From Hofstenia miamia (Eukaryota > Xenacoelomorpha > Acoela), in the NCBI GenBank assembly GCA_004352715.1, contig SCFE01000080.1, positions 1,216,331 to 1,280,330 on the forward strand: a stretch of 64,000 nucleotides of DNA, written 5' to 3'. Below the pieces are notes generated by a model. That model did not search any database. It was given only the letters and a program-made list of their open reading frames with translations, and was not told where the DNA came from. The translations under genes and the position numbers were made by a program. This document shows positions 53,701-57,420 of the stretch, in pieces (within the stretch, counting starts at the first letter, position 1; every line of letters begins with the position of its first letter).

Positions 53701-54004
53701 TTTCATCCAACGATAGATATTAAACACTGTGGTTTATCTTCAACCTGTAGAATTTTAGAGGATAATTTTATAAATCGGTATTCCAATTGATTGTAAAATT
53801 CGCTTTTGAGTGTTCTGAGCTGTAGCTGACTAGCTGTCATGTATATGTATGTGTGTATGTATGGTATTAGCTCTAGATTTAAATATACTAATTCCAACTT
53901 TTAGAGTACGTGGTGCTTTATCAAATACCGAAGAATTTGCTAAGGCCTTCAACTGCAAGCCTGGCTCGAAAATGAATCCAATTAAAAAATGTAGTATTTG
54001 GTAG
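3245..54004 (+). CDS. M13 zinc metallopeptidase (neprilysin/ECE-like), 19 spliced exons
   Basis: Whole-gene entry; exons are listed separately. The spliced frame is 2364 nt (787 aa plus stop), close to the roughly 750-770 aa usual for neprilysin and ECE. Seen: cytoplasmic tail (1-60), one hydrophobic signal-anchor helix (about 61-83), the N-terminal ectodomain cysteines (CLTPHC, DPCE, FFDYSCG), NAYY at 583-586 (substrate backbone binding), HELAH at 624-628 (two zinc histidines and the catalytic Glu), ENIAD at 684-688 (third zinc ligand Glu, plus Asp), [12 protein letters not shown] near the end, and C-terminal CSIW. Family knowledge: M13 enzymes are type II ectoenzymes that trim small bioactive peptides outside the cell. 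The tail starting MRYERQ and the [10 protein letters not shown] juxtamembrane stretch look more ECE-like than neprilysin-like; that is inference. All key residues are intact, so it is probably functional. The substrate is unknown. All junctions are GT-AG and phase-consistent. Confidence 0.93.
4024..4342 (+). repeat. 319-bp tandem duplication, unit 1
   Basis: Nearly identical to 4343-4661; the one clear change is ATAGCC versus ATGGCC. The unit ends in GCATTCACGTCCGTGAAACT, which is the beginning of candidate exon A, so unit 1 carries a truncated duplicate of that exon start and its acceptor. The flanking 3720-4023 shows nothing else. Confidence 0.95.
4343..4661 (+). repeat. 319-bp tandem duplication, unit 2
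   Basis: Second direct unit, immediately adjacent to the first; it runs into candidate exon A at 4631. Confidence 0.95.
4631..4835 (+). CDS. Candidate exon A of an unidentified gene
   Basis: Acceptor TTTGCAG, donor CTATGG|GTAAGT; 205 nt, phase 0 in and phase 1 out. The peptide contains [35 protein letters not shown] and [14 protein letters not shown], with a varied composition and low stop density. I recognise no family. It lies in M13 intron 1 on the same strand but does not fit between M13 exons 1 and 2. It uses a CAG acceptor, unlike the M13 gene. Confidence 0.4.
5148..5268. mobile_element. 121-bp TTAA-flanked inverted-repeat element (MITE family 1, short copy)
   Basis: Left end GCCGATGTTACACGATGGGC and right end, reverse-complemented, AGTGGATGTTACACGATGGG, with TTAA directly outside each end (5144-5147, 5269-5272). 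The interior shares ACATAGTTCATTTG- and GGTACACGATG-like segments, in one orientation or the other, with the longer copy at 46740-46932. TTAA targets suggest piggyBac-type mobilisation (inference). Confidence 0.8.
5273..6742. other. Intron sequence, nothing recognised
   Basis: No credible coding frame or inverted repeat. A slightly GC-richer patch near 6130-6240 is the only compositional change. Confidence 0.5.
6743..6819 (+). CDS. Candidate exon B of an unidentified gene
   Basis: Acceptor ATTTAAG, donor TTGCAA|GTGAAC; 77 nt, phase 1 in, phase 0 out. Reads [20 protein letters not shown], then LFYLQ. It is frame-compatible after exon A. The first codons (GGC ACA TCT ATG GG) nearly repeat the last codons of exon A. 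The donor and acceptor are weak. Confidence 0.25.
7345..7363. repeat. Possible target-site duplication, 3' side of LINE 1
   Basis: AATAAAAGTTTCCTATTCA; compare AATAAAATTTCCTACC then ATTCA at 11378-11398. They align with a 1-nt and a 3-nt indel and enclose the LINE. Confidence 0.55.
7366..7403. repeat. (CAA)n microsatellite, LINE 1 tail
   Basis: About 12 CAA units; on the minus strand this is a (TTG)n tract directly after the LINE's 3' sequence, as expected for a simple-repeat tail. Confidence 0.85.
7466..7990 (-). pseudogene. LINE 1 ORF2 C-terminal segment with internal duplication
   Basis: Frame of 174 codons after the reverse transcriptase. It contains the segment [20 protein letters not shown] twice because units of 90 and 87 bp (7775-7864, 7865-7951) are tandemly repeated. 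It ends in [10 protein letters not shown]. Cysteine-bearing ORF2 tails are known in non-LTR elements, but I cannot assign a domain here. Confidence 0.6.
7775..7951. repeat. Tandem duplication inside LINE 1 (90 + 87 bp)
   Basis: The GTCAAAGATATTAAAATCAA unit occurs at 7775 and 7865; the second copy lacks three bases, so the coding frame is kept. Confidence 0.95.
8158..9702 (-). pseudogene. LINE 1 ORF2 reverse transcriptase
   Basis: 514 codons. Seen in order: [19 protein letters not shown] (motif 1/2 region), [26 protein letters not shown] (motif A with catalytic Asp), [20 protein letters not shown] (motif B), [10 protein letters not shown] (motif C, FADD catalytic pair intact), and [15 protein letters not shown] with a [10 protein letters not shown] thumb start. 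This is the standard non-LTR palm. The frame is separated from the endonuclease and tail by frame breaks. Host effect, if any, is unknown. Confidence 0.95.
9720..10460 (-). pseudogene. LINE 1 ORF2 endonuclease, frameshifted
   Basis: Minus-strand pieces read [20 protein letters not shown] then [12 protein letters not shown] and GGCIIM, the N-terminal strand and metal-binding Glu (TETW) of the APE-type endonuclease. The remaining domain is spread over several frames down to about 9720. Confidence 0.8.
10461..11324 (-). pseudogene. LINE 1 ORF1 (PHD-like zinc finger, coiled coil, RRM-like)
   Basis: Intact 287-codon frame. Residues about 19-75 have [18 protein letters not shown] and CNEC spacing, a PHD-like zinc-binding pattern; about 90-130 is a heptad-rich helix ([20 protein letters not shown]); about 145-287 has [11 protein letters not shown] and VDVFRIGKF, the RRM-like and C-terminal part typical of LINE nucleic-acid-binding ORF1 proteins. 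Presumed RNA chaperone (family inference). It sits just upstream of the endonuclease. Confidence 0.8.
11378..11398. repeat. Possible target-site duplication, 5' side of LINE 1
   Basis: Partner of 7345-7363 (imperfect). Confidence 0.5.
11399..13762. other. Intron sequence, nothing recognised
   Basis: AT-rich; short open frames at 11439-11621, 11626-11877 and 12621-12836 have no recognisable features. Confidence 0.5.
13763..14125 (+). repeat. Dispersed repeat family 2, longer copy
   Basis: Shares TAACCTGAGGCTTAAAATAT, TTAATTCAGAGATTTCTGAA and an end near CATTAAGGCTTGGCTC with 30773-31001. About 130 bp (roughly 13905-14035) is absent from the other copy. I see no terminal inverted repeat or coding capacity. 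Confidence 0.85.
14126..15640. other. Intron sequence, nothing recognised
   Basis: Frames at 14274-14573 (+) and 14973-15182 (-) have no recognisable domain and are within chance expectation. Confidence 0.45.
15830..17101 (+). mobile_element. Penelope-like retroelement relic 1
   Basis: Broken plus-strand frames read, in order: [36 protein letters not shown] (reverse-transcriptase motif A region), [26 protein letters not shown] (YVDD catalytic pair), [16 protein letters not shown], and a decayed GIY-YIG endonuclease with [14 protein letters not shown] where YIGExxRxxxxRI is expected. This order is diagnostic of Penelope-like elements. Stops and frameshifts are frequent. A candidate hammerhead motif follows at 17048-17101. 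Boundaries are approximate. Confidence 0.85.
17048..17101 (+). ncRNA. Hammerhead-ribozyme-like motif of Penelope element 1
   Basis: Core CTGAAGA (17065-17071, fits CUGANGA) and GAAA (17085-17088). ATTCGCA (17048-17054) pairs with TGCGAAT (17095-17101) as stem I. A minimal stem III ACATGGT (A-U, C-G) precedes a UH-type position. Stem II (17072-17084) is poor. Hammerheads in Penelope terminal repeats are established. Activity here is doubtful. Confidence 0.45.
17102..17908. other. Intron sequence, nothing recognised
   Basis: No coding frame or repeat seen. Confidence 0.5.
17909..18297 (+). CDS. Candidate exon C of an unidentified gene
   Basis: 389 nt, acceptor TCTCTAG, donor CCCAGG|GTAAGA; phase 1 in, phase 0 out. 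The 129-codon frame is the longest unexplained open stretch in the introns. It contains [40 protein letters not shown] and [21 protein letters not shown] recognise no family. It starts LSMG after a TCTATGGG sequence also seen at the end of exon A and start of exon B. A to C, and C to M13 exon 2, are both phase-compatible, so an alternative N-terminus of the M13 gene cannot be excluded. Confidence 0.45.
18298..19557. other. Intron sequence, nothing recognised
   Basis: No coding frame or clear repeat. Confidence 0.5.
19558..19602. repeat. (TA)n microsatellite
   Basis: About 22 TA units, 240 bp upstream of M13 exon 2. Confidence 0.98.
19842..19995 (+). CDS. M13 peptidase exon 2 (signal-anchor helix)
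   Basis: Residues 42-92 plus one base; acceptor TGTTTAG, donor AACTG|GTAGTT. Reads [12 protein letters not shown] and then about 23 hydrophobic residues ([20 protein letters not shown]). Basic residues before the helix give type II topology. Its phase fits exon 1 and exon 3. Confidence 0.85.
20775..21198. mobile_element. 424-bp hAT-like nonautonomous element
   Basis: Left end CAGGGCTGTAAATGGGTT; right end reverse-complemented CAGGTCTGTAAATGGATC. Flanking 8-mers ATCTCATC and ATCCGATC agree at 6 of 8, consistent with an old 8-bp hAT target duplication. No transposase inside. Confidence 0.65.
21839..22718. mobile_element. 880-bp TTAA-flanked (piggyBac-like) nonautonomous element
   Basis: CCCTATTAACACC at the left end and, reverse-complemented, CCCTATTAGCACC at the right, with TTAA immediately outside each (21835-21838; 22719-22722). 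CC-starting ends with TTAA targets are the piggyBac pattern. The interior holds palindromic CATTATGGTATGGTA-type repeats (about 22320-22400) and a (TA)n tract near 22449; no transposase seen. Confidence 0.75.
22723..28081. other. Intron 2 sequence, mostly unrecognised
   Basis: Minus-strand frames at 23431-23640 and 24802-25110 ([40 protein letters not shown]) have mixed composition but no recognisable domain and no convincing splice sites. GGGTCGGGTT/GGGTTGGGTC-like strings occur near 27150-27410. No RNA gene seen. Confidence 0.4.
28090..28862. mobile_element. 773-bp hAT-like nonautonomous element with target duplication
   Basis: Ends CATGGTTGACCATTTAAATG and, reverse-complemented, CAGTGTTGACCATTTAAATG. 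Flanks GAGGTACG (28082-28089) and GAGGTACT (28863-28870) match at 7 of 8. The left subterminal region is packed with GTTTAAA/TTTAAAC repeats (28101-28200). No transposase frame, so presumably mobilised in trans. Confidence 0.88.
29133..29212 (+). CDS. M13 peptidase exon 3 (start of ectodomain)
   Basis: Residues 93-119. Contains [20 protein letters not shown] followed by VDPCE, the conserved N-terminal M13 block with three of the disulfide cysteines. Acceptor ATTTTAG; donor GAG|GTTAAT, phase 0. Confidence 0.95.
29377..29500 (+). CDS. M13 peptidase exon 4
   Basis: Residues 120-160 plus one base. Begins [13 protein letters not shown], the usual M13 continuation (FxxYxCGxW). Acceptor GTTTTAG; donor CATAG|GTATAT. 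Preceded by a 164-bp intron. Confidence 0.95.
30163..30296 (+). CDS. M13 peptidase exon 5
   Basis: Residues 161-205. Contains SYYTSCMDK, matching the conserved YYxSCM/L segment, and ends GALLNLVK. Acceptor TTGTTAG; donor AAG|GTATAA, phase 0. Confidence 0.92.
30773..31001 (+). repeat. Dispersed repeat family 2, shorter copy
   Basis: Same order and strand as 13763-14125, with an internal deletion. It carries a small local duplication, AATCATTAAG, near its right end. Confidence 0.85.
31145..31325 (+). CDS. Candidate exon D, unidentified
   Basis: Acceptor AATTTTAG, possible donor TACACA|GTGCTT (weak). Sixty codons include [35 protein letters not shown] and [15 protein letters not shown]. Composition is less AT-biased than its surroundings. 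It sits in M13 intron 5 but is not phase-compatible with M13 exons 5 and 6 or directly with exon C. Family unknown. Confidence 0.3.
31416..32350. other. Intron sequence, nothing recognised
   Basis: No coding frame or repeat seen. Confidence 0.5.
32351..32518. mobile_element. 168-bp Tc1/mariner-like inverted-repeat element
   Basis: AACAAAAGTTTAAG near the left end and its complement CTTAAACTTTTGTT near the right; TA on both outer sides (32349-32350, 32519-32520). The size and TA target fit a Tc1/mariner-type MITE. A (TA)n tract follows directly. Confidence 0.6.
32519..32552. repeat. (TA)n microsatellite
   Basis: TA repeat with one TG interruption. Confidence 0.95.
32553..33902. other. Intron sequence, nothing recognised
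   Basis: Overlapping short frames near 32826-33084 on both strands show no domain. Confidence 0.45.
33903..33967 (+). CDS. Candidate terminal exon E, unidentified
   Basis: After acceptor ATTTTCAG, a phase-1 frame reads [19 protein letters not shown], then W and TAA. It is protein-like for a stretch this GC-rich. Other frames are also open here, so strand and frame are uncertain. It is not part of the M13 protein and I recognise no family. Confidence 0.25.
33968..35730. other. Intron sequence with a GC-richer patch and (TA)n
   Basis: (TA)n at about 34221-34269 contains the single N (34267). The GC-richer stretch at 34490-34640 carries no recognisable RNA or protein. Confidence 0.4.
35735..35783. 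repeat. (TA)n microsatellite next to the Penelope left repeat
   Basis: Directly precedes the left long direct repeat. A similar TA tract precedes the right one (38203-38222), so it is part of the repeated unit. Confidence 0.9.
35788..35916 (+). repeat. Penelope element 2, left direct repeat (pLTR part)
   Basis: 129 bp matching 38231-38359 with few changes. It encodes the C-terminal end of the element's own protein ([20 protein letters not shown], then HLF and stop), the partial tandem arrangement known for Penelope pseudo-LTRs. Confidence 0.92.
35946..35973 (+). ncRNA. Degenerate hammerhead-like core in Penelope element 2
   Basis: CTGTTGA (one change from CUGANGA), a spare A, a perfect 5-bp stem GGCTA/TAGCC with a 6-nt loop, then GAAA. 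This is the stem II/core layout of a hammerhead ribozyme, located between the left repeat and the ORF as in other Penelope elements. I find no good stem I or III. Confidence 0.4.
37185..37394 (+). pseudogene. Penelope element 2 reverse-transcriptase core
   Basis: Longest intact stretch of the [14 protein letters not shown] (motif A, catalytic Asp present) to HDGMAMGLP (motif B). The next codons are interrupted by TAG, after which [16 protein letters not shown] continues. Confidence 0.9.
38040..38200 (+). pseudogene. Penelope element 2 GIY-YIG endonuclease
   Basis: [20 protein letters not shown], then [14 protein letters not shown]: the YIG and the Arg of the catalytic helix are present, with a CxxC before it as in Penelope endonucleases. 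A (TA)n expansion at 38203-38222 interrupts the C-terminal part. Confidence 0.9.
38231..38359 (+). repeat. Penelope element 2, right direct repeat
   Basis: Partner of 35788-35916; sequences diverge after TATATAAA. Confidence 0.92.
38638..38793 (+). CDS. M13 peptidase exon 6
   Basis: Residues 206-257, phase 0 at both ends. [19 protein letters not shown] corresponds to the family's 'PFF.. V..D.KNS..NII' segment. The donor (GGG|GTAGAT) is weak. An alternative downstream donor would add residues but break phase with exon 7. Confidence 0.85.
39826..39912 (+). CDS. M13 peptidase exon 7
   Basis: Residues 258-286. Contains [11 protein letters not shown], matching the family's 'SRDYYLN' element. Acceptor GTTTAG; donor AAG|GTAGCC. 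Phase 0 at both ends. Confidence 0.92.
40011..40133 (+). CDS. M13 peptidase exon 8
   Basis: Residues 287-327, starting [17 protein letters not shown] and ending LETFMAE, the 'FE..LA' position of the family. It follows a 98-bp intron. Donor GAG|GTTAGT. Confidence 0.92.
40555..40845. mobile_element. 291-bp hAT-like MITE with perfect 8-bp target duplication
   Basis: AAGACTTGTCAACGAGC at the left and, reverse-complemented, CAGACTTGTCAACGAGC at the right, flanked by ATCATAGT on both sides (40547-40554, 40846-40853). Inner GAGCCGGGCCGAGCC and GGCGAGCCGAGC continue the imperfect symmetry. Lies in M13 intron 8. Confidence 0.93.
41216..41308 (+). CDS. M13 peptidase exon 9
   Basis: Residues 328-358; contains [15 protein letters not shown], matching the family's 'R......T..EL'. 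Donor TTT|GTAGGT, chosen over the GTAG|GTATTT alternative because only it keeps frame with exon 10. Confidence 0.88.
41577..41710 (+). CDS. M13 peptidase exon 10
   Basis: Residues 359-402 plus two bases. Starts [19 protein letters not shown], which matches the 'W..FL......' segment. Acceptor TGTTTAG; donor CCCGA|GTATGA. Confidence 0.92.
41711..43152. other. Intron 10 sequence, nothing firm
   Basis: The 3' part (about 42700-43080) is GC-richer and may be decayed hAT transposase sequence continuous with 43153-43557, but I can read no motif there. Confidence 0.35.
43153..43557 (-). pseudogene. hAT-superfamily (DUF659-like) transposase fragment
   Basis: 134 codons. [20 protein letters not shown] resembles the 'FPhhh..GC.AH..dLhh.di' block, and [20 protein letters not shown] then AVQNSL matches the 'TRF.S....L.RLL..K..L' block of hAT-like transposases. 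The canonical Cys-Ala-His is lost. No start, no dimerisation domain and no DNA-binding zinc finger seen, so it is a relic. It sits antisense in M13 intron 10. Confidence 0.6.
43888..43955 (+). repeat. Possible tRNA-like/SINE pol III remnant
   Basis: GGGTTCGAATCCC matches a tRNA T-arm (B box) with a plausible weak A box (TAGCTGTGAG) about 45 bp upstream and a T-run after. The acceptor and anticodon stems do not fold convincingly, so I do not call a tRNA gene. Confidence 0.25.
44171..44305 (+). CDS. M13 peptidase exon 11
   Basis: Residues 403-447 plus two bases. [17 protein letters not shown] matches the conserved 'LQNYLVW' motif. Acceptor GTTTTAG; donor TGGGA|GTAAGT. Confidence 0.94.
44852..44948 (+). 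CDS. M13 peptidase exon 12
   Basis: Residues 448-480. [20 protein letters not shown] carries the 'W..C' cysteine region and the 'A.G..Y' equivalent, though both Ala and Tyr positions are changed. Donor GCA|GTACGT. Confidence 0.9.
45325..45423 (+). CDS. M13 peptidase exon 13
   Basis: Residues 481-513. [20 protein letters not shown] matches the family's 'AF...L....WMD..TR..A'. Acceptor AAATTAG; donor AAA|GTATGT, opening a 42-bp intron. Confidence 0.95.
45424..45465 (+). other. 42-bp intron 13 of the M13 gene
   Basis: GTATGT to TTTAG between two phase-0 exons. Removing it restores the family alignment (RQLAVEK to VVKMTDR), so it is a real tiny intron. Confidence 0.88.
45466..45543 (+). CDS. 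M13 peptidase exon 14
   Basis: Residues 514-539, starting [16 protein letters not shown], equivalent to the 'IG YP' segment after the catalytic-side helix. Phase 0; donor GAC|GTAATG. Confidence 0.88.
45544..46739. other. Intron 14 sequence, nothing recognised
   Basis: A GGGCATGGGCCG / GCCCGGCCC stretch near 46025-46070 could be a decayed transposon end but lacks a partner. Confidence 0.4.
46740..46932. mobile_element. 193-bp inverted-repeat element (MITE family 1, long copy)
   Basis: Left GCGGATGTCAGACGATGGGC; right end reverse-complemented GCGGATGTTACACAATGGGT. TTAA on the left (46736-46739), TTTA on the right. It shares ends and interior words with 5148-5268, so this is a true two-member family. 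Confidence 0.82.
47747..48029 (+). CDS. M13 peptidase exon 15 (catalytic zinc site)
   Basis: Residues 540-633 plus one base. Carries INAYYNP (583-586 core), [32 protein letters not shown] with HELAH at 624-628: two zinc histidines and the general-base glutamate. Acceptor ATTTAG; donor TTCTG|GTAATC. This exon alone identifies the family. Confidence 0.98.
48262..48283. repeat. (TA)n microsatellite
   Basis: Eleven TA units in M13 intron 15. Confidence 0.95.
48922..49231. mobile_element. 310-bp hAT-like element (candidate)
   Basis: Starts CAGGCGCGGTCCTAG and ends, reverse-complemented, CAGGCGTGGTTTGGGGGGGC, the CAGGCGYGG type of hAT terminus. Flanking 8-mers GCCACAAA and CCCATATA match poorly, so the ends may have drifted. 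Confidence 0.5.
49232..50050. other. Intron 15 sequence, nothing recognised
   Basis: No coding frame or repeat beyond a short (TA)n at about 49976. Confidence 0.5.
50051..50175 (+). CDS. M13 peptidase exon 16
   Basis: Residues 634-675. [18 protein letters not shown] matches 'G..FD..GN...WW', followed by a conserved cysteine (KCFVDQY). Acceptor TGTTTAG; donor CAA|GTAAGG. Confidence 0.96.
50339..50500 (+). CDS. M13 peptidase exon 17 (third zinc ligand)
   Basis: Residues 676-729. [20 protein letters not shown] holds E684 (third zinc ligand) and D688. It is followed by QLFFLSFGQ, the conserved 'Q.FF..FAQ' block. Phase 0 at both ends; flanked by introns of 163 and 44 bp. Confidence 0.97.
50501..50544 (+). 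other. 44-bp intron 17 of the M13 gene
   Basis: GTATAT to GTTTAG between FLSFGQ and IWCIKE, both in phase 0. Second very short intron in the gene. Confidence 0.9.
50545..50621 (+). CDS. M13 peptidase exon 18
   Basis: Residues 730-754 plus two bases. [11 protein letters not shown] then DSHSPAKTR, the conserved 'WC' and 'D.HSP...R' motifs. Donor CCAG|GTTATT, phase 2. Confidence 0.95.
51021..51100 (-). pseudogene. Mariner-type transposase C-terminal relic
   Basis: On the minus strand, [20 protein letters not shown] resembles the 'W.PYSPDLNPLDYfhW..LK' block around the last catalytic Asp of mariner/Tc1 transposases. The surrounding minus-strand sequence (to about 52000) is stop-ridden and gives no second motif. 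Confidence 0.5.
52241..53465. mobile_element. 1225-bp hAT-like element with near target duplication
   Basis: Left CCAGCACGTAGCTACGGGTG; right, reverse-complemented, CAGGCCCGTAGCCAGCACC. Flanks ATTCAATA (52233-52240) and ATTCAGTA (53466-53473) match at 7 of 8. CAGNCCCGTAGC-type ends recur in invertebrate hAT elements. An 71-codon frame inside (52664-52879) has no transposase feature. Lies in M13 intron 18. Confidence 0.65.
53905..54004 (+). CDS. M13 peptidase exon 19 (C terminus and stop)
   Basis: Residues 755-787 and TAG stop. [20 protein letters not shown] followed by GSKMNP and terminal CSIW, the family signature 'C.VW' end. Acceptor CTTTTAG. Confidence 0.96.
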
Positions 54005-54090
54005 ATATTATGTGTAATATTGTAAAAATATTTTGTTATGCCATTTGTAATTTGCTTTGCTGTGGTAATAGTCGAATGAGCTTGTTTTAA

Positions 54091-54096
54091 AATAAA
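54091..54096 (+). promoter_or_regulatory. Candidate polyadenylation signal of the M13 gene
   Basis: AATAAA about 87 bp after the stop codon and before the first downstream LINE fragment. Position and sequence are standard, but AATAAA is common in AT-rich DNA. Confidence 0.5.
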
Positions 54097-54229
54097 TGTA
54101 CATTATTACGAGCATTCTCCCTTTTCTACAATAAAAAGTAGTCAGCACAAAACTAATTATTCATATCAAAAATTCTCAACATTTAACATAGATCTTACCT
54201 TAATTCTTAATTTTTAATCGGTTTTTTTA

Positions 54230-54905
54230 ATGGAGATATTCTACAATTTATCCGCGGATGCTACGGGCTATAATTCTCTATATCAATTTGCTGATGATAC
54301 TTGCCTCATAAATACAGATAATGATGCATTTAGAGCCACAAAAAATTTACAACGTGACATTGAAAATATTTCTAGGTATGTCTCTTCCAATCAATTAAAA
54401 ATTAATATTGAAAAAACGCAATTCATTATATTTTCTTCCAATTCTGTAAAAGAAATAACAAACAAGATCGAATTAATTGTGAACAGTGTTCCAATAAAAC
54501 AATCTGATCATGTTACATATTTAGGTGTTGATATTGACAAAGATTTAAAATTTGATAAATTTCTCCTAAAAAAGTTACAAAAATGGCTTCTGGGAAATTT
54601 TGGACCAGATTGTCACGTTCAATTATTACATACATTATTGTTCATTTTTATTTATAAATTTTAATACAAAAAACCGCTATTTTTATCAAAAACTTTTAAT
54701 TCGTGATTAAAAACATTAAATTTTGCACGTAAGCATGATCATGTTAGTGAATACTGGCGAAAGTATAATATATTATCCCCGCTATATCAAGTACAATTCC
54801 ATGCAGCTTCAATTTTATTTAAGTATAAATATGGCCGACAATCAATTTATTTTCTTGATAATTACTTAAAAGTAAATTCTCGATCACAAGTTTATTTGTA
54901 GCAGT
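54230..54905 (+). pseudogene. LINE fragment: reverse-transcriptase palm to C-terminus
   Basis: SLYQFADDTCLINTDNDAFR (motif C, FADD), YVSSNQLKINIEKTQFIIFS (motif D) and YLGVDIDKDLKFD (thumb), then after a frameshift HVSEYWRKYNILSPLYQVQF and LFKYKYGRQS. A 5'-truncated plus-strand copy just after the M13 gene. Jockey-type by motif style. Confidence 0.85.
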
Positions 54906-55690
54906 GTTTCCTATCCTAGTTTTCACCGAGCAGCCTAAAATATTTAGAATGATTTAGAAAATGAGATAAGAATAGAAAAAAATTACACAAAATTTTAAAG
55001 AAAAATAAAAATCGTACTTTTACATCGACAAAATACAATCGGAGACATAAACATTCTAAACACATTTACTTGTTTTTTACACTGAGCTCACCACACACAA
55101 ATTTATTCTATATATATTTTATTATTATTTTGAAATACATGTATTTGTATCAAAAACACCCAATGAAATGATTAACAAGTTTAATAAATTTCTTTTATTC
55201 TATTTATATATTTGTTGCCCTGAAAGGAAAATTTTTACTCTGAAAAAATTTGATAATGTGTCTAAAAAAGTTTCTAAGCCATGTATTGATACAAAATAAT
55301 TGAACAAAAGAAATCTAAATGGAAGGAATACAACAATTTTGAAACTGCAAACAAATATAATGCTTATAAAAGTTCACGTAATTTGTGCAATATTTCCACA
55401 GGAAAAGCCTATAAAAAATATTGACGTTCTGAATATCAAAACATCTCTTCTCAAAAACGTAGGTGGGATTTAAATGTATAGTTAGTTTATTAAATAAGAA
55501 AAAAATAAAAAATGAAAAAATCGAAAACAAATTATAAAGAAAAGGTTATATTTATGTATTTAATTATACATTTATTAAGATCTATTTTTCTTTTAATTGC
55601 GTAAATGAAATGATATCTTTTTTATTACGGTAGATTTATTCATACTTAGTCTTTAATCTTGTAATTTGTAATTACTCTTTGCATAGAAGA
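54906..55690. other. AT-rich sequence, nothing recognised
   Basis: Probably further LINE or microsatellite decay; no motif readable. Confidence 0.4.
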
Positions 55691-57050
55691 TATTCTTTGT
55701 TAAATCTATTACGATTTGCTGCGTTGTTATTTTAGTTATTAGAGTTAAAACAGTTTCTGCAACAATGCTGATCTTTGTTATTTGGACATTCTATGTAATT
55801 ACGAATTTTCATGCAAAACATACAGTTATTAATATCATTCACACATGAAATTTTTGCGTGACCAAATTGGCACATTTCGAACAAATTTTATAAATGATCA
55901 CTGACATGTAACTTTGTAAAACCAAATCTTATATTATTGATCTCAGCTTTGCAGGAACCTTGAAGATCGCTTCTTTACAATTGTAATATTTGTTGTTGTA
56001 TGCAAACATTAATGAAAATTCAAAAATAGTTTATCGTTTGCTTTAAATAATACGTTTTTGAAATAATCAAAATCTTCTATATTTTCATACAATGGAATAC
56101 TTGATAGTTTTATCTTAGGCAAGAATTTAGTTGAGGATTTTTAATTTTCTGTAGTTCTTTCTCAATAATCTGGGTTTCGTAGTCATTAGGACACAGCAGA
56201 ATAATGTCATTTATGTTTGAAATTGAGATGCGATCAATATTTTTGATAATTTTTTCGAAATTGTCAACTAATTTTTTGAATTCTTTGGCATTAAGTTCGC
56301 CATCTTTCTGTTGTAATAATTTGCTTGACACTATGATTTTTTATTTATGTACTTTTGCAGTAGGTAAAGGTTTTGGTCTATTTATCGGGGAGAGGCTGTT
56401 GTGTTTTTACACTTGAAATAACATCACTTAGACAATCCAAGAATTCTTTCTTAATTTTAGAAATTAAATTGGAGCATTCTATCTTAGATATTTCGAATTT
56501 ATTAATTACAAATTCTAAATTGTAAATGAACTTAATAGATTTATAAGTTTCTTCCTTTGCAGGACCTTTAATAGCACTGGAATAAAACATTATACAAAAT
56601 ATAATATGTATTAAATGCTAAATATGAAAATTGAAACTTACGTAAACTTTCTTTAACAGAATATTTTTAATATTCTTTTTTTTAATTAGACCTTGTGACA
56701 TACTATTTTATTTCATATATATAGTTTGCTAAAATTTTGAGTACATCAAAAACATTCTTTAATTTTACATGTATTAATTTAGGTTGCTTCCTAGATTCAT
56801 TGCATTTATCTTTTCTGTAAATACTTATATTCGTTTCGTGCATTTAAAACCTAAAAAATTTCAACACTTTTATAATAATCATTTAATTCACTTCGTCATT
56901 TCTGGTAAATTGCATATTCTAATGTCACACAAAATTTCAGATTTCATTTTTGTGGTCGTTGCTTGCATATTGGCGGTCTTTTGGATTTTAGATTACGATT
57001 TATTGTTTTCAATGACATTTTTAACATTGTAATCTAAAGATTTAATGCTA
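55690..57050 (-). pseudogene. LINE ORF1 relic with coiled coil and zinc knuckles
   Basis: Minus-strand pieces: INKFEISKIECSNLISKIKK (56590-56378), KEFKKLVDNFEKIIKNIDRI (56331-56110; heptads), CKEAIFKVPAKLRSII, then QFGHAKISCVNDINNCMFC and CPNNKDQHCCRNCFNSN (about 55890-55750), resembling the gag-like CCHC knuckles of Jockey-type ORF1. Frameshifts separate the parts. It has opposite orientation to the RT fragment at 54230, so this is a separate insertion. Confidence 0.7.
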
Positions 57051-57363
57051 TCATTTATGCTAGATTTGCTAAAATGCGACGGATAAGTATCTCAAATCTA
57101 TATGGCAGTAACAATGTTAGGCTTTTTATTACCTTTGAGGAATGTAAGATTGCATTATCTATTCCTTTGTATTCGAAATTATAGTGCCCTTGACATCTGA
57201 AGTAATTTATTTCAACTTGATTAATAGTCTCATAGCATTTTCTACATTACCTGTTAAGTAGCTAGTCTTAGTTCTACGACCACGACATTGACAGCTATTC
57301 TGGGAAATCTAAACTAAATGTATTCCAGGAGACATATCTATTGTCTGAGAGAGATTAAAAGTG

Positions 57364-57418
<55 letters not shown>
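57364..57418. repeat. (TA)n microsatellite
   Basis: Long TA tract at the left edge of the exon-1 duplicate, mirroring the TA tract left of copy 1. Confidence 0.97.

Positions 57419-57420
<2 letters not shown>

Noticed and set aside
56784-57032. 82-codon plus-strand frame
   Set aside because: Lies opposite decayed minus-strand LINE ORF1 sequence; composition is AT-driven hydrophobic.
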